Shown: positions 1 through 10,577 of the stretch, piece after piece
How the letters are laid out: the number at the start of each line of letters is the position of its first letter
How positions within the stretch are numbered: the stretch's first letter is position 1
Assembly: GCF_000512585.2 (NCBI RefSeq)
Contig: NC_089242.1
Location: 1,240,001-1,304,000, forward strand
DNA from: Kwoniella bestiolae CBS 10118
Taxonomy: Eukaryota > Basidiomycota > Tremellomycetes > Tremellales > Cryptococcaceae
DNA length: 64,000 bases
Direction: 5' to 3'
Notes under the pieces: model-generated
Told to the model about the DNA's origin: nothing
Seen by the model: the letters and a program-made list of their open reading frames with translations, nothing else
Database searches by the model: none
Translations under genes and position numbers: made by a program

Positions 1-111
1 AGGGTTGAAAGGATGTTTAGGGGTGTTGCTAAAGGAATCTTTCGGATCGGACGGATTCGCCTGTTGGTTCTGGACAGATCAAATGACACAGTGAATATTG
101 ATGCTCAGTAA
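1..111 (+). CDS. Possible C-terminal end of a gene entering from the left
   Basis: Frame 1 is open from the first base of the window to a TAA at 109-111, giving 36 codons that end in NDTVNIDAQ. The stretch is basic and hydrophobic (GIFRIGRIRLLVLDR), as in a compact protein end rather than random sequence. I do not recognise the family. The piece is too short to exclude a chance open frame, and the true end could differ if an intron lies here. Confidence 0.3.
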   Translation, partial: RVERMFRGVAKGIFRIGRIRLLVLDRSNDTVNIDAQ

Positions 112-1156
112 TGATATTGCTGAATGTCATCATTGAAGGGTGTACGAGTATGGAGAGAAGTGCATCGTCATTATGATCATGATCATGAGTAAGAAAGCTA
201 TGAGGGTTGTGAGGGTGGTGTTTGGAATGTAGGATTCGTTTCTATTGTTTTCTGATCCTATGGTGGTAGAGAATGCGCATCAGCTGGTGGTCTTCCCTTT
301 ATGCGTATACAGAGATATGGGAAATAACAAGATGAACACACCTCATCTGGTCCTCCGAAATACTAAATCAAGAACCACTTATCAGCTCGAGTTCATATGA
401 CTGGACAGATCCTGTCACAACAGAGGATCGAGGATAGCCTTACTCACACCTTTGGCTTTCAACGATCTATATCCTATACCATGCGTTATAAGTACTCCTC
501 CGTAGATCTAAACGAAACGGACAAAGTTAGCGGCGAATTCTCGACAGTTCAAGCGAGTCAAACGTTCGGACTGAAGGGAGGGTACCATGCCTCTATACCT
601 GCCGTAGCGCAGTTGAAGGAGGTGCGACTCACTGTTAATCCTACAGACGTCAAGACGATCCCTCGTTGTACCAGATCAGCTAGAGCGGGCATTGTTGTTG
701 GTGATGTTGGGTGGAGGAGATATGAAGTAGGGATGGAGTATTGCAACTCAATTGGCGTCTCTGATTTGTTGAATATGCAGACGGTGATTTATTGAAGTAC
801 AAGCTATGCAATGCCCGGTAGTGTTGAGCCAGGTCTGGTCGATCTGTAGCAGGCTAGTGATGTTGTAAGTGTAGTTGAGATGAAAGATCAAAATGCGAAA
901 GATTACGAGGTGAGTTAACGTAAAAGAACGGAAAAGATGAGGTGAGATCAACGATCAACGATCTCGGTCTCGGTTTCAAGTGAAATCTTCATTTTTATCA
1001 TCCATCATATACTATCATCCATACAGTATAATCATTCACATCTCAATCAAAGACAAAGACAAAGTCTCGACCCATACAAATCTCATCGATATACAAGGAG
1101 GACCCAAGGCCAAAGAATTCTAATCCAGCAGAAACACGTCCCATCGATATACCACC
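112..1156. other. Left-edge stretch with one weak open frame
   Basis: Only the 132-codon frame at 397-795 stands out. The last 150 bases before 1157 are AC-rich and pyrimidine-rich, as expected for the promoter and 5'UTR of the gene that starts at 1157. No RNA gene or mobile element was recognised. Confidence 0.4.
397..795 (+). CDS. Hypothetical protein, unsupported by family
   Basis: This is an open frame of 132 codons with an ATG at 397 and a stop at 793-795. A possible splice acceptor (CTAAATCAAG) lies just upstream, so it could be the last exon of a longer gene. The translation is mixed in composition and not low complexity. It shows no signal peptide, membrane helix or motif that I recognise. 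The opposite strand also carries short open frames here, so chance is a real alternative. Confidence 0.22.
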   Translation: MTGQILSQQRIEDSLTHTFGFQRSISYTMRYKYSSVDLNETDKVSGEFSTVQASQTFGLKGGYHASIPAVAQLKEVRLTVNPTDVKTIPRCTRSARAGIVVGDVGWRRYEVGMEYCNSIGVSDLLNMQTVIY

Positions 1157-1903
1157 ATGTCCACCCAATCCGCCAAAATAACCCTCACCTCCCTCCGTCC
1201 CCTCATCCGATCCCTCCCTCCTTCACCTCTCTCAGGCGAAGCCGTCCAACTTTCCGAAGCTCTCGAAGCCATCGCCGAGAAGGCGCTTTCCCCCTCTGTC
1301 GCTCCGGCAACAGCAGCGGCAGCTAGCAATTCTTCGATGGAGGCGTTGAAGGTTGCTGGACATCAACGGAGGATAACGCAGATGAGGGACTCGATAGGTA
1401 GGCTGAAGAGTGGGAATGCTATGGGTCTTGTGAGTAGACTTGTCGCTGTATCTGGATTTATTACCGGCTATGATGAGGGGGTCTCGCAGTATCGATCACT
1501 TGCTTGCCTCATTATTCTCGATAAAGACGAGCAATTCGTCACTCTGACTAGCGCTCATCCGCTCATCCATTCGTTCTTCTTCCCATCATCTCCCTCTCCC
1601 CTTCCTTTGATCCCTCTCATCTTTTTCTGTCCCTTCCCCGAGTCCTCTCCACTCCTGCTCCTGCTCCTGCTCACGTTCGCCGTTCGCTTCACCCCCATCC
1701 CTTCATCCGCCCTATCACCCACTCTCATCTACAAGCTAACCTCTCTTCCCTCCCCACGACAGTACCCCCTAACGAACCGTATCCTCACCCCACCCAACGA
1801 TCCCCATTACTACACCCGATTCAGAAACGGTGTCCGAAACGCAGAACAGGGCATAGCCAGACCATGGTGGAGGATCTTCTTCGATATGAAGGGGAAGGAG
1901 TAA
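1157..1903 (+). CDS. CBP6-like cytochrome bc1 assembly / cytochrome b translation factor
   Basis: The best model joins exon 1157-1429 to exon 1763-1903 and gives about 138 residues. The intron runs 1430-1762, with donor GTGAGT, branch GCTAAC and acceptor CGACAG. The C-terminal exon encodes TPPNDPHYYTRFRNGV followed by a Trp-rich end. This resembles the NP-x-YY-x-R-x-x-x-A-V ending of yeast Cbp6, which works with Cbp3 on mitochondrial ribosomes to support cytochrome b synthesis and complex III assembly. The N-terminal part is helical and Ala/Leu-rich (LRPLIRSLPPSPLSG). The intron is unusually long for this genome and has no in-frame stop, so the unspliced frame stays open for 248 codons. The family call rests on recall of a short motif; another small mitochondrial protein is possible. 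Confidence 0.55.
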   Translation: MSTQSAKITLTSLRPLIRSLPPSPLSGEAVQLSEALEAIAEKALSPSVAPATAAAASNSSMEALKVAGHQRRITQMRDSIGRLKSGNAMGLVSRLVAVSGFITGYDEGVSQYRSLACLIILDKDEQFVTLTSAHPLIHSFFFPSSPSPLPLIPLIFFCPFPESSPLLLLLLLTFAVRFTPIPSSALSPTLIYKLTSLPSPRQYPLTNRILTPPNDPHYYTRFRNGVRNAEQGIARPWWRIFFDMKGKE

Positions 1904-2252
1904 ATCTACAAACGGAATTATGGATATCGCATGTATTATATCAGGAGCTACTGGATCCATCTCAGAGGGTACTTATCGTACTTTGGAAAGTCCTGCTCAG
2001 ATTTGGGCATATGTTAAGATGGCATAGTAGCATAATATAGCAAGCAAGATTGAGCTATCTACTTGGAATTTATCGTTCAACTAATTTACATATCTCGTCT
2101 TTGAGATGACCTAACTATCTAGCTTAAATCCAAACTATACAAAGAAGGATCTCGATGACGTTCTGATGGTCCAACCAAATATAAGCACCAAGAAATGTCC
2201 TTTCATCGCCCTCATCATATACCTCAATCTATCAAGCAATCCCAATCTCGGT
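1904..2252. other. Convergent intergenic region
   Basis: This is the 3' region between the gene ending at 1903 (+) and the gene ending at 2253 (-). It is AT-rich, holds only short chance frames, and presumably carries both polyadenylation regions. Confidence 0.5.
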
Positions 2253-5200
2253 CTAACCCTCAAGAAGCAACTTGATGAACCTCCTTCTCTTATCCTTCAC
2301 AGCAGCAATCACAGCAGTCTGTCCAAACACAGCGGGGCAAAGTGCGTCGACTAAGCGATTCGGACCTTTAGCTGCCATTGTCACCTGATATCAAATTGTA
2401 AGAAGGAAGAGCTACTCACCCAATTCATCAGCATGCTCGTTACCACCCAGAACAGGCTCGGGATCATGTGACTTCGTAATAGACGAAGCGGAGGGTGGAG
2501 TCTTTGGTTCTTCAGGTATGAGGGAGACCCCTTTCTTAGGTGGGGATGCCAATTTCAATGGTTTCTCCTCCTTGTCGTTGTCCTTCTTCGATTGGGCTTC
2601 TTGATTCTGGATAATCTCGGGTAATGGTTTATCTTGGCTATGAGTTAGAGAGATGAACTCTAATGCTGCATCTTCATCTTCTTCTTCGTCATCGTGTTTG
2701 TCACTCGAAGGTTCCTCCTCTTTTGTACTGACTTCTGCCGCATTCGCTGGTTGTGTAGATCCGATGGAGGCTGGTCCGTCCAACGCTGTGTCCTTGCTCG
2801 TACTTTCAGCAACCCCCGGCTCTTCATTGGTACTATCGATTGTACTCTTCTCCTCCTTCTTATCGACATTGCCTGGCTCGATCGAATGCTCTATCTGCAA
2901 TTGATCCACCGCGGGTATCTCGTCAGAGCTCGCGCAAAGCCTTATAACGCTCATCAATCCTATCAGCACCTAATCAACCGATATATTAGCTTTCACTCCA
3001 TCTATACGGTCAAGCTACTCACATTGGTGTTGATCTGAGGTACACCCTCTAGCACGGCGAACGCGGCATCTCGATCTTCAGCAGCAAGGCACGAAGTATG
3101 GTGGGAAGTAGGCAACAGAGGTGAAGGAAGGGCAGTTAGAAGGTGAAGCAGGGCCGATGAGATCAATTTGGACTGATCGCCTGGCAGTTCATTCCCCGTA
3201 TCCAAGCACTACAACGAGGGAGGTATGGGCATCAGCTCGATTTGCAATCTCGTTTTGGTATGGTCAACTCACCTCAATTATACCCCTAACATCACCTTTC
3301 TCGATCCACAATCCCTCTACACCTTTGCCATTCGCCATGAGATATTCCAGTAATCTCCACACATCGCGTACAGGTTTAGCCGGCGCTTCTCCATTGGTTG
3401 TCGAAGGGGCTAGAGGTCTAGCGAGGATCTTGCGGTCTGCCAAAGACACTTGTCGAATAGGTGAGGGAAGGGCGGAGAGGACATGTAATGGTAAAGAGAT
3501 AGTCGACGGGAGGTAGGTTGCTTGAACAGTAATAAACTGATGTATCGCTGTTAGCTAAAAGCCTGTCAGTGTTGTGTGAACACAACTCACGGTATCTTTG
3601 CCACCAGCGATCCGCAGTACCAGCACATCTACGGATAGAGGTTAGTATGGAAGCGAAGATTTTTGCTGGATGAAAGATACTCACCGTTGATATCCTCACT
3701 ACCAAGAGTCAATCTCGAAGACCAGTGTTCGTCGACGTTGAGCACTACCTTCAAGATCATGTCCTGTCCAGGCTCTACCACAGCTGTTGCAGGGAAAGGC
3801 CACATGAACGGCTTACCTACATTTGGACATATCAGCTAGGCTCCCTCGCGCAACAGGGGTACGACCTACAGATAGGCTTATCAGACGAAGGGGGTTTGAA
3901 GTCATAGGTAGCAGGTACTCGACCGACATTTCGGAGCTTGATCTCTCGCTCGACAGGCTGTCGATACCTACGTTAAATGTCATCTCAGCTTCATCCTCCA
4001 AGCCCTCAAAGTAAATATACTCACCTGACATCGCCGAACTCCAAACTCGTTCCTTCGATTTCCAAGCTTGGTCTATACACCTCCTCCAATCGGTCCAACT
4101 CTTTCATGACCGATGCCAATTCCACGCCTCTACTACTTTCATCCACCACTCGAACTTGAGCTCTGAATGATCCGGTGACTGGTCGATGGTCTGACCACAA
4201 GATATCATGAGATGTATACTCATCGCATTGGAGCTCAAAGGACGAGGGCAAGGTGTGTTCGTTGGCAGGGAGGTCATACACGATTCGATCTGTGTATGCT
4301 GGTGCTCGTCTGAGATCATGCGTTGTGGATCCGTGTACATATTTGAACGTTCTGAATGGTTGGGTGAGCTCGATATTACGCACATGCGACAGCGACTCCG
4401 CTTACGGTGGAAACGTGATCTCAGCTTCCGAGAAGCCTGCAAATGACTGCTCTGACAATATATCTGCTCGAAGCTGTGCCACGGCCTGTGATCAGTGGTA
4501 TATCCTTGGATCAAGGTGATCTTCCAAGCTTACCTGATCTTTCGCCAACATATCCTCCCATTTCTTCTCCTCAACCAATTTCTTCACGTCGTTGTCTGGT
4601 AGATCAACTCGGTAATTCAGATCGCCCAGCCAGAACTAGGCAGGGGTATAAGCGAGACCCTGGCGTCAGTGCTATACATCACTCACCAGCAGATGCGAGT
4701 CCTCCTGATTCAACAGCTTTTCTTTGGCTTCGGGCAAGAACTCCTCGAAACCTGCCGTGAGATCTGCTTCATTGGGTCGAGGAAATGTCAGACCGGTTTT
4801 GAGCACTTGGTAATCCGATCGTCTTCGATCCAAAGCAGTAGCGAAAGCTGCCATATCTGAGGCGCGGGATTATCAGCTTCTAATCGAACTGGACAAGAGA
4901 CAATCTGAGATAGCTTACGAGCGTTGACGAAACATAACGTGGTATCATGTATTTTCAGTCGTACAGCCACGCCCTGCAACACTATCAGCGTGGTTTACCC
5001 TACATCTTATGAAGGTTGATTTACCGCTTTGTTGCCCTGCCAATGTGATCTTCGTCAGCGAGTTGAACCAATATCAACGGAAGAGAACATACCCCGAACC
5101 CAAGCAATCCGATACCTCTTTCACTCGTCTCCACCCGCGTCACATATTCCTTCAAGCTCTTCCGCACGAATATGATCATCATCACGCCGACATATTGCGT

Positions 5201-6633
5201 CATAACGAGCTGTAGTAGCACTCTGGTTAGTATGCTAAGGACGGAAGTCCAAAGAGATGCTACTCACTTTCTCGAAGTCCCCTGCTCTATCACCTAGACC
5301 TGCAAGAAGCGCTGTTTCCCATCCCTCTGCTCGGCTATTACCTTGAGAGATCAACAATGACTGTCTTCGCAGGTCTATACATCAGGTAGTGAGCTTGGCT
5401 CAGCGCTCGATACCTTGATGCAGGACAGCTAGAGACCCACCCGCTTCCTGGAATCCAAACACCAAGATATCTTCTTCCCCCTTTCCAGCCAACGGACCAA
5501 GTTCCAACGTCCCCTCTGGCGGGATCTTGTCATTCACATTATAAGTCGCTATCCTGATTTTGATTTCCTCTCGTCTCGACCACTTATCCTGCCTTGCGAA
5601 CAGTCGTTTTCGGAGGAACTTTGTACGTGAGAATGTTGGTAGATAAGGATCCGGATACTGTTCCTCTTCTTCCGAAGGTTCGGTGGTTTCTTTCGAAGTT
5701 GAGGAGAGTAAGGGAGTGTCGACTGTCAATGTGGCTTTGGGAGTTATTAGCTGATTGTGTCTCACAGTAAGTGTATGGTAAGACAAGTGCTCACTCGAAG
5801 TCGAAGGAGTCATGTTACTTGGAGTTTTAACAGGAGGCGATATCAAATCGTCGACATCGTCTTTCTCGTTAGGCGACTGAACCGAGTACAGATCCAACCA
5901 TGAATGGCTGATACTTCTTGGCGAAGGGGAATGAGCTATCATTGTGAACGGTGAGCAAAGCTTTGTAGTCTTACAGAATCCAGATACCAGCTCACCTGCA
6001 GCATCACTCTGTCTCCTGAGCTCTGCGACCAATTTCTGTACTTTTGCTGATTGACTCGCTGATATCCTCAGCTCAAGCTTTAATTCTTCGCAGCTTAGGT
6101 ACAAGGTTATGTCTTTCGAACAGAAGTCAGCACAGCACGAGGTCCAGAAGAAAGGAGGGAGGAATCGACACCCACGAGGCTTTGCACTTTGCTGGAAGAA
6201 CGAATTGGAAGGTGAAGGTGGGGTCTGCTCAAGACGATGTTTGAAGCCTGGAACGACGGGAATGATGTATAATATGGAAGCTGCGGTTTCTGCCGTTGGT
6301 GGTGTGACGATGAAGATGCTATTCAGATCGTCTCTCAGTGAGGTGTCTCTGTTGTGTGAGCGTATAGATCACTCACGCAGCTTCATCCCCCGTCTCTCTC
6401 TTGCTGATCACCAACAGAGCATCCGCCTTGATGAATGGCGCGTAACCTCTTCTCACACGACATCCTTGTGAGATAAGTACCTTCTCGGTGTGTCTAAACA
6501 GCGTTTGAAGTTCAAATGTTGTTGTGGTATTTGCGATGATAGCTTTGGGCCCTGTCGCAGGAGTGGGAGGCTGGGAAGCTGAGGATATGCTCCAAGTTGA
6601 AGCTCGACGCGGTAGGGAGGGTAGGAGGGACAT
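2253..6633 (-). CDS. OCRL/INPP5B-type inositol polyphosphate 5-phosphatase with ASH and RhoGAP-like domains
   Basis: The gene is split into many exons and runs from ATG at 6633 to TAG at 2253-2255. The 5-phosphatase core shows IRIATYNVND, the F-x-FQEA motif, GNKAGVAVRL, VNAHMAAF, FWLGDLNYRVDLP, RRAPAYTDRIVY and WSDHRPVTGSF. These include the metal-binding and catalytic residues of enzymes that remove the 5-phosphate of PI(4,5)P2 and related lipids. An Ig-like ASH region follows (EREIKLRNVGRVPATYDFKP), then a RhoGAP-like domain near RDVWRLLEYLMANG. The position where RhoGAPs carry the arginine finger reads GLWIEKGD, so the domain is probably inactive, as in OCRL. An acidic Ser/Glu-rich insertion of about 130 residues (2450-2900) interrupts the RhoGAP part before its last helix (GPNRLVDALCPAVFG). 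One exon is only 12 nt (5025-5036). The role is probably in endosome/Golgi membrane traffic. Confidence 0.85.
5025..5036 (-). other. 12-nt microexon of the 5-phosphatase gene
   Basis: On the minus strand an acceptor (CATTGGCAG) is followed by 12 bases encoding Gly-Asn-Lys-Ala and then a GTAAAT donor. The flanking introns are each about 55-60 nt. The four residues complete the conserved G-N-K-x-G-V-A-V motif of the catalytic domain and join both neighbouring exons in frame. Confidence 0.75.
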
Positions 6634-7123
6634 GGCTTAGCGTGAAGGAGGAAATAAGAGGAGACGTTGGTGAGCAGGAAAGGGGTAGCGGGATAGCTAC
6701 TTGTGAGATGTATACGGTGTGGATGACAATCACTATCAGGATCGTACAGAGTGATGTTGAGATGATATGAATGAGAGTAATGTTGATATACAGATATATA
6801 TACCTTTGTTCCACTCAGTTATACTTGTACTTTCCCATTCAACGCAGCAACAAGACACAACCAAAGACACACAACAACGGGGCTCCACTTCAAACAGCCA
6901 GGGGGGTCACGTGGGATGTGACCGAAGAAAGCATGACGTGTCAATTCAGAAGTATGTGTGATAAGCGGTTCCCATTGTAAAAGTCGGTGATGTGTGATCT
7001 TGAGATTTCATTGATTTATTTCAGATGTTCTTTCATTTTGATAAATGAACCAGCATATTCAACGTCGACCACTCAACGGTATCAGCAACGTACGACTAGT
7101 GTCCAGATAGAGGTAGAAATAGA
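6634..7123. promoter_or_regulatory. Divergent promoter region between the 5-phosphatase and MRPL40 genes
   Basis: The two genes point away from each other across 490 bases. A TATATATA-like stretch lies near 6793-6803 and the region contains pyrimidine-rich and CA-rich tracts. No coding exon was recognised. Which start site the AT stretch serves cannot be read from sequence alone. Confidence 0.45.
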
Positions 7124-8784
7124 ATGGCCACGACAGAACCCTTGTCAAGGATACCGAGAGGTACGTCAACTTATCCCGCAGCACCCCTTCTTCCCCACCG
7201 CTGACCTTACCATTGATAGGTCTCCATCACATCATCTCGACGAGGCCTAACAAATTTGCCGGTCGGTAAGTCGACTCGTACCGATTTGCAATGGTTAAAT
7301 TCGCTGTATACTGATCAAATGACATCTCGTCCAGTCTACCATCAAGATTACCTCACGCTTCGACCAAATTCGTACAGCCTAGAGACAGAGTGAGGAAATG
7401 GAATATAAGACCGGGAGATAAAGTCAGATTGTTGGTAGGAACACCCAAGCAGAAATTCATAAATCAGCAGGATGCTACGGAAGGATGGAACACCTTCACG
7501 GTGAAGCAGGTGGACTTGTCTAGGAATAGGGTGTTCTTGGAGGGTGTCAATGTGAGTGCAGCGGTTCTCTGTCATTTTGCTTTATACCCCTCGATGTGTG
7601 CTGTGCACTACAAGCTAATTTGGGGCCTGTACAGAACAAGAAAAGCAATGTGATCCATGCCAGACCAGCAAATTACGATTCTCTCACGGAAGGTCAAAAG
7701 AATTCATATGACGATCAGAAAAACCACATACCTACAATGAGACCAGTCCATTACAGCAATGTACAGCTATGTTACGATGATCGTAAGGGTGCCGAGAGGT
7801 GAGAGACTTCCTGCTGCTAATCTCAATGTGGCCTGATCGAGTGCTGATTGATGAAACTTGTACTGTTCAGTCTTTTCGTATCACGTATGAAAACCGCTCG
7901 AACACATTTCAACATTAAATCGCAGCGATTGGATTGGACAAGAATAGCAGCTAGGATAAGCGGTGGTAGTTCGTCAAACGCTGAGTTGGAATCTGGACCT
8001 ATAAAGTTGGCTTGGCCCAAACCTGAGAAACCATATTCTCATCCTAAACGTAGGTGGAATTCTTGTTCCCGCACTATGCTCATGCAGATGACAGAGAACT
8101 GATGATGTTATTCTCTAATCCTTAGCCGATGATGATTTAGACACCTCCAACGCAGTGACCATCCAGGATACGTTAGTCCTCCCCGGTCTAGAAGCAATCG
8201 AAGAGACCAAAGCTGCCGACCTGGTTCCACAACACATCAACGCCCCATCACCCTCCGACACTTCATTCTCCGACGCATACCTGAACCACATGACCGGCGC
8301 TCGAAAGCTGAACAACGAAGAATCCAATTTCGTTGATCTCCTCATGCCTCTCTACCTCTCTGACGAGCTATCACCCCGATTCGGTAAATACAAGACCTAC
8401 AAGGCATACAGAGCTCGAAGGGAGGCAGAGGAATTAGAAAGACAGAGGGTCGGCAAGGACGCAGTGGAAGATTGGGTGTTGAATGGTAAAGATAAGGGAT
8501 TGAAGGAGATTATGGATCTCGATGAAATTGGCTTGGAGGGTGTTTTCCTGAAACCTAGAACAAGGAAGGAAGTTAGGGATGCTGCGGTCACAGAGTTTGA
8601 TCTTCAGAATGAACTTGTGCGCAAGGAGGTTAATATGAATGTGCGGGAGGGTAGGGTGTTCGATGCGGAATCGGGAGAATGGATTAATGGGGCCAAGGGC
8701 GATAATATCGAGAGAAAGAGGGAGAGAAGGGAGAGGAAGGAGAGGAAGGCTTTGGAGAGGTTGGAGAGATTGAAGTTGGAGTAG
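7124..8784 (+). CDS. MRPL40: Mitochondrial large ribosomal subunit protein uL24m
   Basis: Exon 1 is 37 nt (ATG at 7124 to 7160), followed by short introns after 7160, after 7261 and in later parts of the gene. The last coding exon ends with TAG at 8782-8784. The N-terminus is basic (RIPRGLHHIISTRPNKF), as in a mitochondrial targeting region. A KOW domain follows (KWNIRPGDKVRLLVG ... DLSRNRVFLEGVN-NKK), which is the rRNA-binding fold of L24. A long C-terminal extension ends in a charged coiled-coil helix (ERKRERRERKERKALERL). The length, roughly 400 residues, and layout fit fungal Mrpl40, which is much longer than bacterial L24. Confidence 0.85.
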
Positions 8785-9190
8785 TGGTCGGTGGTGTTTT
8801 ACCACGCTGTCATGCATGGTTGTACCCTTTCTAAGTCTTGCTGCTTACCCATCGTGAATTGCCAACTCACGGAGGACTCGTTTCCCGCGTAACCAGTGCT
8901 CAGTGTATTGCTTCCCCTCTCATTTCAGCTATTAATATCAATCCTACCGATCTACCTGCCTACGTATGTGGAGCTATCCTTTGATGAAGGATTCACTCCA
9001 ACAAAAATGAACTAATTGATTGACCCCTAATGACGATAGCTTCCTTTGTTTGATCCACCTCATCTCTGTTCATGTCCCGTTCCGACAGGTATATCAAAGA
9101 ACAGTTGATTTGCAAACAAGCACTCCACAAATAGCTAATATATACACCCCCCCTTCATTTGCTATTTTCTTGTTCCGCGACCAGTGTATC
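8785..9190. other. Intergenic region between tandem genes
   Basis: It lies downstream of MRPL40 and upstream of the surface-protein gene. It is AT-rich with a short C-run near 9150 and presumably holds the 3' end of one gene and the promoter of the next. No gene was seen. Confidence 0.4.
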
Positions 9191-10241
9191 ATGTCTGGAA
9201 CAGTATCAAACACAACGTTAGAGGACAACTCTCCAGCGATAATCTATATAGGTGATTGGGATGGCGAGGTGCATAAAGGTGAGTGAATTTCTCCATTATT
9301 CGATAAATAGTCACAGTCTATACAAGGATACAAAGGACAATGGACAAGGGGTCCGACATAACGAAGAAGGACAAAATAGAATAGCTAACGATATATATCG
9401 GTTGGTCCACACTACATAGGTGATCCACTTGTGGCGGAATATACCAATTCCACATTCCACGGATCCAGTAAGAAAGGAGATTCAGCAAGTTTTCGTTGGA
9501 ATGGTGGGCAGGTGTGGCTGTTCGGTGCATTCAGAGCAAAGTGAGTCGAGCCGATCAGGACCTCTCAAATGCAACTCATGTTCCGCACCATCCTCTGAAA
9601 AGGAATTGGGTTCGGTGGAGACTCCTGTGTAGGATGCTAACACATTTCGGAATTAAGCCACGGCTGGTATTCCATAACCTTAGACGGGTTGGAGAAACAG
9701 TCTTTCAATGGACAGCAAGATCCCGACGTCTTCCAACAAGTCATGTTCGATAGTGGACAGCTGGATGTCGGCGCGCACGAGCTGATACTGTTGAATGAGG
9801 CGGATTATGAGAACAAGGATCCCGCTTTGTCCTGTAGGTTGGTGCCGTCATTCGTGCCATGTAATTGGACTGATTTGGTGTGAGCTTTAGGGGTTGATCT
9901 AGATCGTATCATGGTCCAGGCAGACGGGTGAGTCCTCAAGATCAAAAACCCGAGGACTATGCTCACTGATGGTGATCGGCACCCGTAGAGCTCAATTCGA
10001 CCCGTCTTCAAGTGACTTCGCAGCTGGTCATATGATAACCACCGGAACACCCAGAGTCCAAGCAGTGATGTGAGTGCTGTCCGCAATATCCGGAAGAGCG
10101 GTCTAATGATATAGCGTCTCCAGGCCACCTACAGGTACACCCAAGGCAGTGTACATATCAAGTGCTCCCGGTCGGCCAACAATGGAAGTAAAAGGGATGT
10201 TCGGGTTATTCCTCTTGCTGTTGTGTCTCTTAGTGAGATGA
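9191..10241 (+). CDS. Predicted cell-surface protein with lectin-like ectodomain and C-terminal hydrophobic tail
   Basis: The model joins about six exons from ATG at 9191 to TGA at 10239-10241, giving roughly 208 residues. The first part reads IIYIGDWDGEV, then YTNSTFHGSSKKGDSASF, VWLFGAFRA, GWYSITLDGLEKQSF, LDVGAHELILLNE and WVDLDRIMVQADG. This beta-strand pattern (small Gly/Ser loops, G-x-H-x-L, then a final LD-x-D strand) recurs in many uncharacterised basidiomycete surface proteins. Two N-glycosylation sites (NTT, NST) are present. The C-terminus is a short hydrophobic run (MFGLFLLLLCLLVR), which fits a GPI signal or tail anchor. No N-terminal signal peptide follows this ATG, so an upstream exon may be missing; the same frame is open back to 9020. 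Confidence 0.55.
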
Positions 10242-10577
10242 AAAGCGATGCATCGAAGAAGATCTGGTGGCTTTGATTCTGCGTAGCACGTACAGCTTTG
10301 AGGGACTGCATATAACGTCTGATGTAGTTTGAAAGACTAATACGATAGACCAGTGGGAGAAGCAGTGTTTTCGGGGAAGCCATCGGGTTTCCCGTCGGTC
10401 ACCTTAACGGAGGATTTTTGGATTCCCCGTATACCGTAAGGCTAATCACAAAGCAAGAACGCATTGGGCATGTATCCATGTATGCAGATTTATATAAAGA
10501 GGTGTGCTCGCATCTCTCGCAGATCTGAAGTCCTCCATCAAACGAAAAACCACGACAAACTTGACAGTTCATTCAAT
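10242..10577. other. Intergenic region upstream of the RTA1-like gene
   Basis: It holds 336 bases between tandem plus-strand genes, with a TATATAA-like element near 10491-10498, about 85 bases before the next ATG. This element is a plausible core promoter for the gene at 10578. Confidence 0.4.
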
